Assembly: GCA_036417435.1 (NCBI GenBank)
Contig: CM070905.1
Span: forward strand, 17,337,592-17,401,591
Direction of reading: 5' to 3'
Length of the DNA stretch: 64,000 nucleotides
Origin: Inia geoffrensis
Taxonomy: Eukaryota > Chordata > Mammalia > Artiodactyla > Iniidae
In this document: piece by piece, positions 35,341 through 46,749 of the stretch
How the letters are laid out: each line of letters opens with the position of its first letter
Numbering within the stretch: the first letter of the stretch is position 1
Translations under genes and position numbers: made by a program
The notes under the pieces: generated by a model
Told to the model about the DNA's origin: nothing
The model's database searches: none
The model's input: the letters and a program-made list of their open reading frames with translations, nothing else

Positions 35341-35712
35341 TTCCAAAAAGTTACTAGAACTTAAATTTATCGGAAAAAAAAAATGTTTAGGTCTAGATTT
35401 TGCTAAGCAGTAGCCTTTGATTTTAGTTTTTCAAAACAATAATATCTATCTTGTTTTAATCTACTATAAAAGTAATGCATGCTCATTTTTAAAAAATGTA
35501 ATACTACTAAAATAAGAAAGTAGGAATATCCTCATAATCCTCTTCTCTAAAGGTAACTACTAATAAATTTGTTGTATGTATTCTCTGAAATTTTATGATT
35601 ATGTATAAGCATATTTTTCTAAGTTTTGAAATAAACAAGATCGTACCTGCTTTACTGACTCAATAGTATGGTCATCTTGCATTTCAACAATACAGAACTT
35701 GTATGAGTTACC

Positions 35713-35860
35713 TTCTCTGTGCCTTAGTATCTTTGCACAAGAACAGTAGTACTAGCTTCCTAAGGCTTTTGTGATAATTAAGTGAATTAATACCTGAAAA
35801 GTACTTGTAACAGTGCCTGGCACATGGTAAGCATTCAAGGAGTATAAGCCACTCTTCATT
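35713..35860 (+). repeat. MIR SINE relic
   Basis: 'ctctgtgccttagtatc', 'gtgataattaagtgaatta' and 'cagtgcctggcacatggtaa' follow the sense MIR order. Confidence 0.75.
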
Positions 35861-37014
35861 TTCATTTTGAATAATTCCGCATAGTATTTCATGGAGGTTA
35901 TGCCATCATTTATTGAAAAGCTTCCCATGTACAGCATTGAGTTGTCAGTGTGTCACTTAATAAGACCTTGTGTCTGACAATCTAGTAGGCTTTTTATTTC
36001 CTCACCTACTTTCTACTTTATATAAATGTGTGATTGTTTATACTTGTTAAATTGTATATCTACTCTCTCAAGACATTTTTTAATCATATATGCTTAAGTA
36101 AAGGCTCATTTAATTTTACTTTTCATTATTAATTCTTTTATGCCAGAACTCCCCATTCTTGTGTTCTAATTTTGAATTCCTCTCTTTTGTTTCACTGGAG
36201 CAGCAGTTCTCAAAGTATTGTAGATCTCCAGGGGCCCCAGAGACCTTTTCAAGAGATCCATGAGGTCAAAACTCTTTTCATAATACTATTAAGACTTTAT
36301 TTTCTCTTTTGATTGTGATCATAATTTTACTGATGGTGCAAAAGCAAAGGCAAGTAAAACTGCTGTGTGAATCAAGACAGTGGCACCAAACTGTATAACT
36401 GCTAGTCATTGTGAACTTTACCTACACACATGTGTAGTTAAAAAATATCCCCTTGATGAAGATTAATAATAATTCACTTCTAATTCTTGATTGCGGAGTA
36501 CACTTCTTTAGTATTCTGTGTGAAGAAATGGGAAATGTTCATAAAGTACTTCTACATTCGTTGGGGTTGCAGCTTGCTTGCACTAGCTGCTTTTATTATG
36601 AAACACCATTAAAAAAAAAATCCACTGACAAATTATAAATTCAGCTATTCAGACTTGGGTATTTGGCAGATATTGTCTTGAAAATGAGTTTAGTGAGACT
36701 GTCAGTTCAAGGAAAACAGCTGATAATTTTTATTGCCAAAGACAAACTTCAGGCTTTAAGAGAAAATTCAAATTTGGAACATTTATATCTGCCATTTTGA
36801 GTTTGACAGCTTCCCAGTATTTAAAGACTTTTCCAATGAGATCTGAAATGATATCATTGAATGTGATGTTTTGATATTGTATAAAGAAATTTGTCAACAT
36901 TTGGAAGATCTGCATAGCTCAGTAAACCAATATATTCTAAATTACCAATGCATGAGATTACAGAATCATGCTGCATGGATAAAAGAGCTATTCAAAGTGT
37001 ACGTAGATGGATGG

Positions 37015-37123
37015 ATTTTAATGTAACAGAGTATGTTACATTAAATATTTAATTTATTTATGAGTATGAATAAATACATTAAATAAATACAGAATATGTT
37101 ACATTTTAATGTAACAGAGTATG
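37015..37123 (+). repeat. 21-bp direct repeat around a 67-bp AT-rich insert
   Basis: An identical 21-base word containing 'aatgtaacagagtatg' occurs at 37015-37035 and 37103-37123, within the hAT relic. The intervening 67 bases are AT-rich and contain 'aaatacattaaataaatac'. Confidence 0.85.
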
Positions 37124-37400
37124 AAGTTTGTTGATAAAATTTCAGATTCCACATTGTAAATAACCTTTAACAAACTGCCACTTGTTGAGTTTTTAATATA
37201 GTGTTAAAGAAGAATATCCCTAATTGACCTAAAAGACTTAAAATTTTTTTTACTTGTTCAACTACATATCTGTGGGAGGCCAACTTTTCTTCATATATTT
37301 CAGCCAAAACAGTATGTCAAAACAAACTGAATGTGGAAGCAGATATGAGAATCCAGTTGTCTTCTACTGAAGCGAACATTTTAAAAATTTACAAAAAAAA

Positions 37401-37521
37401 TTGGGTCGGCCAAAAAGTTCATTCAGTTTTAAGTAAAAATAAAAGACATATTTTTCATTTTCTCAAAGAACTTTATTGAACAACGTGTTCGCTAACCAAA
37501 CAAACTTTTTGGCCAACCCAA
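37401..37521. mobile_element. Mariner-derived MITE nested in the hAT relic
   Basis: This 121-bp element has terminal inverted repeats: 'ttgggtcggccaaaaagtt' on the left, and 'ttgggttggccaaaaagtt' read inward from the right, with one mismatch. TA follows on the right; the left flank is an A-run. It resembles the mariner family common in cetartiodactyl genomes. Confidence 0.9.
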
Positions 37522-38738
37522 TATAATACAGTGCCATCCTCCTCAATTTTGGGGTGGGGGAAGTATAGTTATTTTTTATTAAAATTTCATTTGTTAACAT
37601 GTAATGTCTTTTATTTCTCAACAAATTAATAAACACTTAAAAGGCTTTCTAATTTCAAATTTGATCAGTACTTATAGATATAACCCATATTTTAAAAAAA
37701 AGAAAACCCTGGGATCCTGAGACTAAAATGTTGGAGAATTACTGCACTAGAAGTCTAAGGTTTGTCTCATGTTTGCCTCCCTCTCTCAAAGGAGCACGGG
37801 TGACATACCTGCTGATTTGCTGATACCCAAGACTGCCTTTACACATGAATATTTATTTGCATAATTTATTCTTTCCAAACTGCAAATCAGAAATTCTCAA
37901 CCTTCTGCCTACGTCCAACACCTCACACATTTCCCATTAGTGTAAGTGTCAGTAACTCCCTTCAGGGGATTATACCTGATACCCAAGCCTCCTCCAGATA
38001 TCATTATTGTAGATAGTTTCTCCCTCTTCTTTAGAATTCAGTGTTGTAGGGAGGTCAAAAATAAGAGATCAGGCTAATTTAATTTTCTTTCCTGTTAATG
38101 TATTTTTTACTTTTAATTTTTATTTTATTCTTATAAAACAAATTGTAAAGCTATATTAATGGAGAGGATCTATTCAATTTTGTCTGTAATCTAATGAGCT
38201 TTTATGATCTGTAGGCTCAGGTCTTTCTTGAGCTCAAAAAAAATTTACTTTTATAACTAGTTTGGTTCCCTTTGTTCTGGTTCTGTATTATTTATAGGTT
38301 TGAATTTTAGTTATACCAATCATCATCTTTTTTAAATTATTTTTTTTCTTTGTTTATCAGCTCCGTATTATGGGAAATTTTCTTCAGCTTGTTCTCAATT
38401 CTTTATTTAATTAAATTTTCTTAATTTGAGTAGTGCTGCCCAACTCTACTGACTTGGGTGCAGATTTTAATTTTGCAATTGCAATTTCAGTTTCCTTACT
38501 ATATTTTACTTTCTCAGCCAGCTTCCTTTTCCTATCAGCTGGCATCTCAGTTGTTCACTTTGTATGTTTGCCTGTTTTCTTCTTAAAATACCTTTTTCAT
38601 AGAAACCATGTCTTTTGGATTCCATTTTGGTAACTCTGTAAGTGCTTTCTAAAATTGTTGAGTTTTCAGTATGATATTCCTTTTCTTTTGCTATATGATT
38701 AGTTTTCATACATCCCCATATTTTTCTTCTGGTACTTC

Positions 38739-38868
38739 CTTTTTTTTTTTTTTTGGCCACACCATGCAGCCTGTGGAATCTTAGTTCCTCGACCAGGGAT
38801 TGAACCCTCCCCCCCTGCCCTGCAGTGGAAGTGCAGAGTGTTAACCACTGGACTGCCAGGGAAGTCCC
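38739..38868 (-). mobile_element. Short CHR-type SINE (antisense)
   Basis: Poly(T), 'ggccacaccatgcagcctgt', 'cctcgaccagggattgaac' and the terminal 'gactgccagggaagtccc' are the reverse of the short CHR SINE seen at 2157-2285. Confidence 0.88.
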
Positions 38869-38869
38869 A

Positions 38870-41255
38870 GTTACTCACCTATTAAAGAGGGAAGGCTATC
38901 CAGATTCAGGGTTATGAACAGATAGGATGTGAGGATTGCTTCTGACCACACTTATCACCTGCGTTATGTGCTAGAAGAATTCTAGTTTGGGGTGCCTTTG
39001 TTGGCCTGATGTGAGATCTTTTATACTCTCTATTGCCTGCTTCTAATACACTATGTAAAAAATTCTGTCTTAAGGCAGGAATGTGCCTATGTCTCTCTGA
39101 CGCTGTCTCTGCTTAAGATGATCCTTTGTGGGTGGAGAAATAGTGGGTCACTTTTTTTCCCTCTGACGGGAGCAGACCCTGCAGCTAAGACTGAATATGC
39201 AAGTAATTGGCCAATACGCTTGGTTTTCTGAGCTTTTTAGGGTAGTCTTTTTCTGTCTGTTTTCACAGAAGTTAGGACAGGCATATCAGGGAATGTTTCC
39301 CTGAGAATATATTACTTATACTAGAGTTCAGTTTGCTTTCCTTTTAAGTCTGTGAACATAAAATTCAGATGATGTCAGAACTTCCAAACATTTAGTATTA
39401 GCATTAGGGTTTAATGTGTTCTTATTGGGTTTAATTTATTTACATTTAAAGCATGAAAATTCTATTTAATTTTTGAACTAAAATTAATTGATGGCACACT
39501 CACTCAAATTTCATAAGAATAATATCAACAGGTCCTACTTTCCATGAATTTCACTGTTTTATGTTCTCCAAATTCAGCATAATTTAATTCTGTACTTCAC
39601 ATTTCAGCATCTTGATCCAGTCATTTATTAGTTTCCGTAGCAAAGCAAGGCATAGGCAATGACTGTTAGTGTTTTTACAAAGCATATAATCAACCCATAA
39701 CCCTTTCCCCACTCACCAAGGTAAAGTAGCAAGACTTTATTTTCTATTTTGTGACCTGATTTCAGACATGTTAAAAATACAGGAAAATGTGTGCTTTGGA
39801 ATTGGTGAAATATGATATTGTTATGTTCTGTAAAATAAGAACTTTAATATTATAGGGTATTTGGTATTAACCCACATGTCCAGAATTAGGAGAATATTTA
39901 AGTAAACCGGCACATCTATTTGACAGAATATTATGTGGCTTTCAAGAATGATAGCAAGATATTTCATATATCAAGTAATAAATAGTGTGATTATAACTTT
40001 TTCAAGCAACTACTTTCATAGAAAAAAATTAAACAAGTACAGCAAGGTAGTAATAATGGTCATATTTTGGATCGCAGGATCCACTAGAAGAAACATCTCT
40101 TATTTTTCAAATTTTATTTATTGATCATGTTACTTTTTAAGTGTGTGTGTATGTTAGCAGTAGGGTTGTTTGTAACACTTACAAAGAGATCACTTAGACC
40201 TAAGTCCTGCCATAATAATTTACATTTTTGCAGTTCCTAGACTGTTAGATAAAGGAACTCTCAAGCATTTCATTGAAATTTGGATGTTTTAATGGTATGC
40301 TTGGGGGCATGTGGGAAAGTATAGTTAGATGAGAGTGTGATGAACTAGATTTAAGACTGTTTGAACAGTAGTACCCAAATACACTACCTATCTCTTTATG
40401 TAGCAAACTGAAGGAAGTTTCCTGACACTGGTGGGGCTCATTCCCTAGTCTTTTCTTACTTAATTTTAATGTCTTTAGGTGACCATAATGAAGATAGGTG
40501 AGATGCAACTGAAGGGAGGGGCAGATGAGGACTAACAAATTCCTTTTAATAAGACTCTAGAAAGAACTTGGCAGCCTGGAAAAATAAGATGACCATTTTA
40601 AGATGCAATTTAGTAGCAGTTAATGTAATGGCCCTCCATGTATACTCAAAAAGTCAGTAATCCAAGTTCAGGATAACAGCAAGTCATATAGAAAAGATTT
40701 CATTTTAGTTACTATGTCATCTGACTGCTAAACAGTTAATAATCTAACATGCAAATAGGGACTCCTTGTTCCATGTGTCCCCAGAGGAGGACAGGATCAG
40801 AACCTGTAAACAGTGAATTTTCCGGCATTTAAATAAGGAATTGACTGATTTGTAAGGTCTTGAATTGCCTTTCATTAGAGAGATTCAGTTATTTGTTGGG
40901 CATGCACAAGCAGGGATTCAAACGCAATACGGGTGGTTGAATTAGATGACAGAATCCTTTCCAACAATGAGATTATGTGGCTTTCAGACACTCTTAACAA
41001 TGTTTTTTAAATACCTCTTTATGTTTGTTTTGTATATGTATATGTTTTGGTAAACAACAGGTTACATAATATGACAAAGATGTTATAAATGATTACACTA
41101 ATTCTTTAAATTGGACTTTTATGCACAAGTCACCCATACACATTGTAGACAATATATATAAATAAGTAAAGCATTGTCCTTTCTTTAACGGAGTTATATC
41201 GTTGAAATACCTAATTAAATAAACGTAAATGTAGTAAGAGACATATAAATAAGAA
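38870..41255. other. Repeat-poor part of intron 1
   Basis: No named repeat or coding signal in about 2.4 kb. It contains only short TG and A-rich runs. Confidence 0.4.
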
Positions 41256-41259
41256 CTAT

Positions 41260-41625
41260 GAGGATTAAAAGGAGGGAATTTTATATCAAGAGTATAGTGG
41301 GCAGGGGAGTATCAGGTAAAAGTTTTAGAGAGAAAATAGATCTTGAAGGGTAAGTGGAATTTCAGTACACCAAGACATGAGTGGAAGTGGAGTGACTGTG
41401 CCAAAGAAAGGCGACATCATGAAGTTTTCCAGATGTGGGAAAGCATTGGTGTGTTGGGAGTGCAGTGTTTCAGAATAAAAAAAAGCAGAGTAGTAAGTTA
41501 GTGTTGAATTGAAGATGAGTATCATGGTGAGGATTTTCTATTCAACAAAAGGGAGCAGTTGAAATTTTTTTGCATGAGGAAGAGGTGTGATCAGTGTTAC
41601 TCTTTAGGAACTTTAATTTACTTGA
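41260..41625 (+). repeat. Long ancient repeat fragment
   Basis: Text such as 'gtgactgtgccaaagaaagg' and 'agaggtgtgatcagtgtta' resembles the relic at 12640-13465. It is strongly diverged. Confidence 0.35.
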
Positions 41626-41699
41626 TTTACATTTGTTGAATTGTTGAAGGTGGAAAAATTGAGTGGAAAACTATTCAAATGAGAACTATTGAGGCCTCT

Positions 41700-41805
41700 A
41701 ATAATAATAGTATTGGTTGACATTTATTGAGTGCTTACTGTACAGGTACATTATGTTATTTCATTGAAGCCTCAAAACAGCACTGTATAGTAGATGCTTT
41801 CCAAA
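41700..41805 (-). repeat. MIR SINE relic
   Basis: 'catttattgagtgcttactgt' followed by a diverged antisense MIR core. Confidence 0.6.
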
Positions 41806-42234
41806 TGAGCACCTCTTGGATTTCCATTTGGCCTATGAGAATTCCATACACCATAATATATCAATTAATTTCTCCAGGCACCGTTCTCACATATGCATAC
41901 CTCCACACTCTCCAAATCAGTAGACACCCTGTTGAATACTGTTATTTCTTAATTTAGCATTTTATACTATGCTATTATAATCAGCAACCAAAACCAATTT
42001 TTATTGAGGTTTAAAAATACCATATTTGGAATTATGGTAGAAATGAAAAGTGTAAGATGTAGTTTCTGACCCCTAAGGACCTTTAAAATCTAATTAACAA
42101 CACAAGATATAAATACATGAAAAACTAAATGGCAGTAAAAGATGAATTGCCCACACACTAAGTTATTGAACATTCTGTTCATTAAGGCTCTTCTGTATTT
42201 TGTAGTACTCAACTAAATGGCATTCATTTATTTG

Positions 42235-42350
42235 CATGCTAGCTTCCCAAGAAGGCAGCAAATTCTTTGAGTCAGAGCTGGGCTTTTCTATTTTATCCCA
42301 AGCAAGTAGCACAGTAGCAAGTAGGCTCGTTAAGTATTTGTTAAATTAAT
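42235..42350 (+). repeat. L2 3'-end relic
   Basis: 'tttatcccaagcaagtagcac' then 'gtaggctcgttaagtatttg' is the L2 terminus pattern. Confidence 0.5.
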
Positions 42351-42904
42351 TGTAAATAGCGTATCTTTTTCAAATACCGTATTTCATCTTTTTTAGATCC
42401 ATGCCTACTTTTGTTAGTAAAACAACTCAAAGTAATAATAGATTTGAAAGAAAAAAAATTTTAACTTTGAAATGTATGTATATATTTTTTACATTGTTCA
42501 TGTTGTTGTATTAAATCTTCTTGCTTGATCCAACTTTTGTGGAAAGTTAAATATACCTACTGTAGCAGCCATTTTCAGCATCCAGTCTCTTAAACTACTT
42601 TGTTTTCATGGCCAGAAGTACAGAAACACCTATTTCTCTGGTCTAGAATATAAGAGGGGGCGGGGGGGAACAGTTGTTCCCAGATGCATTTAACCGTAAA
42701 AGTAAGCTGACTATAAAAGACTTTAGAGGTCATCTCCTCCAGCCACAGATTTTACAGTGAGGAAACAGGTCTTCCAAGCTTCTTACTTCCCCATTGTGGG
42801 CAGTAGCGAGGTAACTTAGAGCCGAGGGCTTCTGTCTGGTGTTCTTTCCACCATTTAATACTACTTCTCTTCATAAAGTAGAAAACTAGGCAGTGAACGT
42901 TAGA

Positions 42905-43120
42905 GGAAGGGGTTCCTAACCTCTCAGGGGTCATGGCCCCCTTTAGACTCTTTACCTAGAAAATTTTATGCACACACAAAGAATTAGTAAGCTTTTTGAA
43001 AGTCTGCTCACTGGTTGCCTGGTGGTCTGTAGATCTCAAGAGGAAAGGTACACAAATTAGCATACTATATTCATGGCATCAGAAATAGATGAGACCAAAT
43101 TAAATCGTACTGTGCTCTTC
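42905..43120. repeat. Possible hAT-type MER relic
   Basis: 'ggggttcctaacctctcagg' and 'ggtctgtagatctcaag' look like the terminal region of a non-autonomous hAT element. The right end was not located. Confidence 0.35.
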
Positions 43121-43456
43121 AATAGTCAGCTTATGGTCTTCCAAGGAGTTACTCTAAGCCATAGAGTACACATGGCCCAAATTCCTGAAGCATCCTTGGG
43201 CAAAACCCATAGCAGTAGCTATGGGTTTTGAGCTGTGGCTTTTATATTAAAACAAAACATACTATGTATATATGATACATGCATATTTGTGTGGATATAT
43301 TTGAATGAACTTTTAATTTGTTTAGGATTCTACTTTCAGACTCAGAGAAGCATATATTTTCTATCCTTTGCTATTTGGAGTACTTCAGTGAAAAATTTGA
43401 GAAGTACCGGGTAGAGAGTTAGTAGGGTAGGTTATTTTATATTTTTGTGAGTGTAT

Positions 43457-43490
<34 letters not shown>
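43457..43490. repeat. (TAGA)n microsatellite
   Basis: Eight TAGA/ATAGA units with one slip; likely length-polymorphic. Confidence 0.95.
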
Positions 43491-43491
<1 letters not shown>

Positions 43492-43529
43492 AATTCATAC
43501 ATATTTTGTCAAATTAGTTAATAGTGAAG

Positions 43530-43645
43530 AGTAAAGTTCTTGTGGGCAGAGACCCACAATTCCACTTTCTTGTACCCTTAGCATGCCTAGCACAAGGCTA
43601 GGAACATGGTTTCTCAGTAAATGCTAGTTGATTTATTGATATTAA
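43530..43645 (+). repeat. L2 3'-end relic
   Basis: 'tgcctagcacaaggctagga' and 'tctcagtaaatgctagttg' is the L2 end pattern. Confidence 0.6.
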
Positions 43646-44529
43646 AGATACAACTAGATCACTGTACCCATATATTTCTAGTCAGATAAGAGAATTTATC
43701 AGTATAGCTGAGGCTCATGGTTATTTAGAGCAATGGTACTTGAGAAGTAAAAAAAACATGACCAGCTTTCTCAAATGCCAATAATGTCATTATTGAGGAG
43801 CATCAGGAATCAACACATCCTAAAGCATTCATTCATGGTCACTATAGTGGTTCTGGATAGAGTATATTAATTTAAACTACTCACCAGAAAATATCATGAA
43901 ACAGTATTATTTCATATCTCCAGTATTACATATATATGTTATATATACATATATAACATCTGGAATATGTCATATTTAGAAAAAATAGCGTCAAAACAAC
44001 TTTCTTGGTACAAGAAAAGTATGGTAAAAAGTACAATTTTAATGTAATAAAAATCTGTTATATATTTAACAACCAACAGGCTTCATATTGCAATGACAGG
44101 AAGGAGATTAAAATGAAACTGGTTAAATTATTCTTGCTAAAAAGGGAAAGGTGAAGCTAGACAAGCCTGGATGTGATGACAAGTTAGATTTGTCAGCCTG
44201 CTTTACTTGAACTGTATATGGCAAATAGAAGCTGTGTGCAGAATTATTTGTCACCTGGCTGGTTATTTACATCCATATCATGGTGAGAATTTATTGCTGC
44301 CCAACTCTGTGACAGTGATATTACTGCATGATGATGTCTTTAAAAACACATAAACTTTGTCACTAAGGAAATCCCCCCCAAATTCTGTAATCAAGGTATT
44401 CCTATAAAGATACTATTACAAGACTATAAGGCTAACCAATTTTTAGCAACTGTTTGAATTATAAATATATGATGATAATCTGAATTCATAACCAGGATTT
44501 CAAAAATTTGTTTTAAACATCTAGTAGAA

Positions 44530-45250
44530 GTGGACAAGTCAGAAGAGGAAACAATGAAGGAAGAGAGCAGGAGGAAAACTACAATAATGTTGTGTCCCTG
44601 AAGTCAAGGGAAGAGAGAGTGTTTAAAAAAGGAAGGAGTGATCAACTTTATCACTGTTGGGAGGTCAATTAAGGTGAGGACTAAGAGATGACCTTTGCAT
44701 TTCGCAACGTGGAGGTCTTTGATCTCAGCAAAAATGGCTATGGTATAGTATTGAGGGTGGAAGCCAGATTAGAACAAGAAGTAAGAGACTGGAGATAGCA
44801 AATACAGACAATGCTTTTGGCAAGTTCAGTCATGAAAGGGAGGAAAGAGAATAGTAACTAAAAGGTGAATATCAGGTCTAAGGATAGTTTTTTGTGTTGC
44901 TGTTTGCGTTTTTAGCTGAAGAGTTGGCGAATGGCATATTCTGATGAGAAGGAGCCAGTACAGCAGGAGAGGTTGAAAACACAGGCAAGAAAAGGGATAA
45001 ATAAAGAAATAAGTTTAAGGAAACAAGAAAGGATGATATCCAAAACTTAGGTGAGGATTGGCTTTAGATAGGAAAGGATTTGTCAGTTGCAGGAAGGTGT
45101 GGTAGAGAGAAGCTCGGGAGGAAGTTCATGTCTGAAGACAGTTTTCTGTTTGAAGAAGGATATGAGGTTATCTGCCGAGAATAAAAAGGAAGCAGGAGGC
45201 TTATAAAAAATGAAAGAGATTTAAAATAGCCGCTGTGGAAGGTAGAAAAG
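44530..45250 (+). repeat. Long ancient repeat, distal piece
   Basis: 'gagagagtgtttaaaaaagg', 'ggaggtcaattaaggtgagg' and 'ggaagccagattagaacaag' fit the distal part of the same kind of long relic whose proximal part is seen at 12640-14430. The assignment is from pattern memory only. Confidence 0.4.
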
Positions 45251-45689
45251 CAAGATAAAAAGGAACATGGTAAGATTGTCATGTAATGCTAAGGGACCTG
45301 TTGAAATTGTGCATCTCTCTCTTTTATCCCCAGAATCTGGGAGACAAAATTAGGGTTAAATTTTTCTCTGTAGCTGGTAATGTTTCATGAAGTTAGAATG
45401 AAGATTACAGAATAGGTGTCTAACATCCTCTCTTCTGATGTAACTCACTAATGCCAAGGGTGAGGAGAAAGGAACTAGATAGAGCACTATCTTCCTTCCC
45501 TATTTCACCACCACTACTGAAGTTACCACCCATCCAGACTGCTGGAAAGCTGGTGAAATTGTCATTCAAGTAAACATACCACTGATCTCAAGTAACTGCT
45601 GCTGTTACTGGATAACTAATGCATTATCAGTATTTGCTTGAAATAGAAGATGACTTACTTCCAAGTCTTTTGCTTGAGCAATTTCACCA

Positions 45690-46500
45690 TTTGTTCAGTC
45701 TAAAAGCTTCTATTATGTAAAATTTAGTATGTGTCAGAAAGTATACTAGGCACTGGAGCTGCAAAAGTAAATAATAGTGACATGATACCTGACCTGTGTT
45801 CACAGAGGATACAGACAGAGGCAGGTTAAGTAGAATGTGACAGGGAAATACAAGGTGCTTTGGGCACCCCTGTGAAGGTCGGATGACTCAAAGTTGCAGT
45901 GTTGGGCTTCCCTGGTGGCGCAGTGGTTGAGAGTCCGCCTGCCGATGCAGGGGATACGGGTTCGTGCCCCGGTCTGGGAAGATCCCACATGCCGCGGAGC
46001 GGCTGGGCCCGTGAGCCATGGCCGCTGAGCCTGCGCGTCCGGAGCCTGTGCTCCGCAACGGGAGAGGCCACAACAGTGAGAGGCCCGCATACCGCAAAAA
46101 AAAAAAAAAAAAAGTTGCAGTGTTAAAAGATGACTTTCCAGAGGAAGTTTGATTAAAGCTTGATTCTAAAGAATTAGTAGGAATTAACTGAACAAAGGAC
46201 AGTGGGGAGGAATGCTGTGAGAATTAAAGCTGGAAAGGTAATCACTGGATATAGATCACTCCAAGTCTTGTAAACTGTGTTTAGTTGTTTAGACCTATTC
46301 TCTAGGAGCAATGGGTGGTCATCAGAGTACTTTTAAAAGGGGAATAATGTGACCACACTTTGTGTTTAGCAAGATCCCTGTAGCTGCAGAGTAAAGGATG
46401 GAGTAGGCATAATGGGGCTGGAAGTTGGGTGCCGAGTAAGAGGTTTTTTTCAGCAATCCAGACAATTGTTTTGATCTCTAAAGCCCACCCAGCTAGTAGG
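45690..46500 (+). repeat. Long ancient repeat fragment, interrupted by CHR-2
   Basis: 'actaggcactggagctgcaaa' occurs before the SINE. After it come 'cttgattctaaagaattag', 'aggagcaatgggtggtcatc' and 'ggggaataatgtgacc'. Confidence 0.4.
45890..46124 (+). mobile_element. CHR-2 SINE with 14-bp target duplication
   Basis: This is a full-length, little-diverged copy (45904-46110) with an ~18-base A tail. The exact duplication 'aaagttgcagtgtt' lies at 45890-45903 and 46111-46124. Confidence 0.96.
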
Positions 46501-46749
46501 AGTCGTATCGATCCACTCTTATCCCACTTTAAAACTTCTTGTTCCACATAGTTTGTTGGTTACAGAGGTCAGGAGCTTTTCATTCAGCACTAACAATGAA
46601 GGAACTTGACCTCAAATAGCTTTTGCTCTTTAAGTCTCCCATGAAGGTACTGTTAGTCATTTCTACACCTTTTCTACTTCAAATATTGATTTGTTAGCAT
46701 CTCATCTTACAAGAGTTAGAGCCACAGAGACTTGATTTAGGAAAATCTA

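Larger units (their letters stand above)
36193..37752 (+). mobile_element. hAT DNA transposon relic with transposase remnant
   Basis: The element spans about 36201-37744. Its ends are inverted: 'cagcagttctcaaag' on the left, and 'cagtaattctccaac' when the right end is reverse-complemented. Flanking octamers 'cactggag' (36193-36200) and 'cactagaa' (37745-37752) agree at 6 of 8 positions, as expected for an old hAT 8-bp duplication. Inside, the + strand keeps transposase-like text in several frames, such as 'ILCEEMGNVHKVLLHS' (about 36513-36560) and 'HLEDLHSSVNQY' (about 36897-36935). These resemble the hAT transposases domesticated as ZBED5/SCAND3-type genes. Many stops and shifts make it non-functional. 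A mariner MITE lies inside it. Confidence 0.78.

Noticed and set aside
36453..36638. 61-residue frame as a possible small gene
   Set aside because: It matches part of the hAT transposase relic and is interrupted on both sides.
43457..43490. CRISPR-like or other regular array
   Set aside because: It is a plain tetranucleotide microsatellite, and the genome is mammalian.
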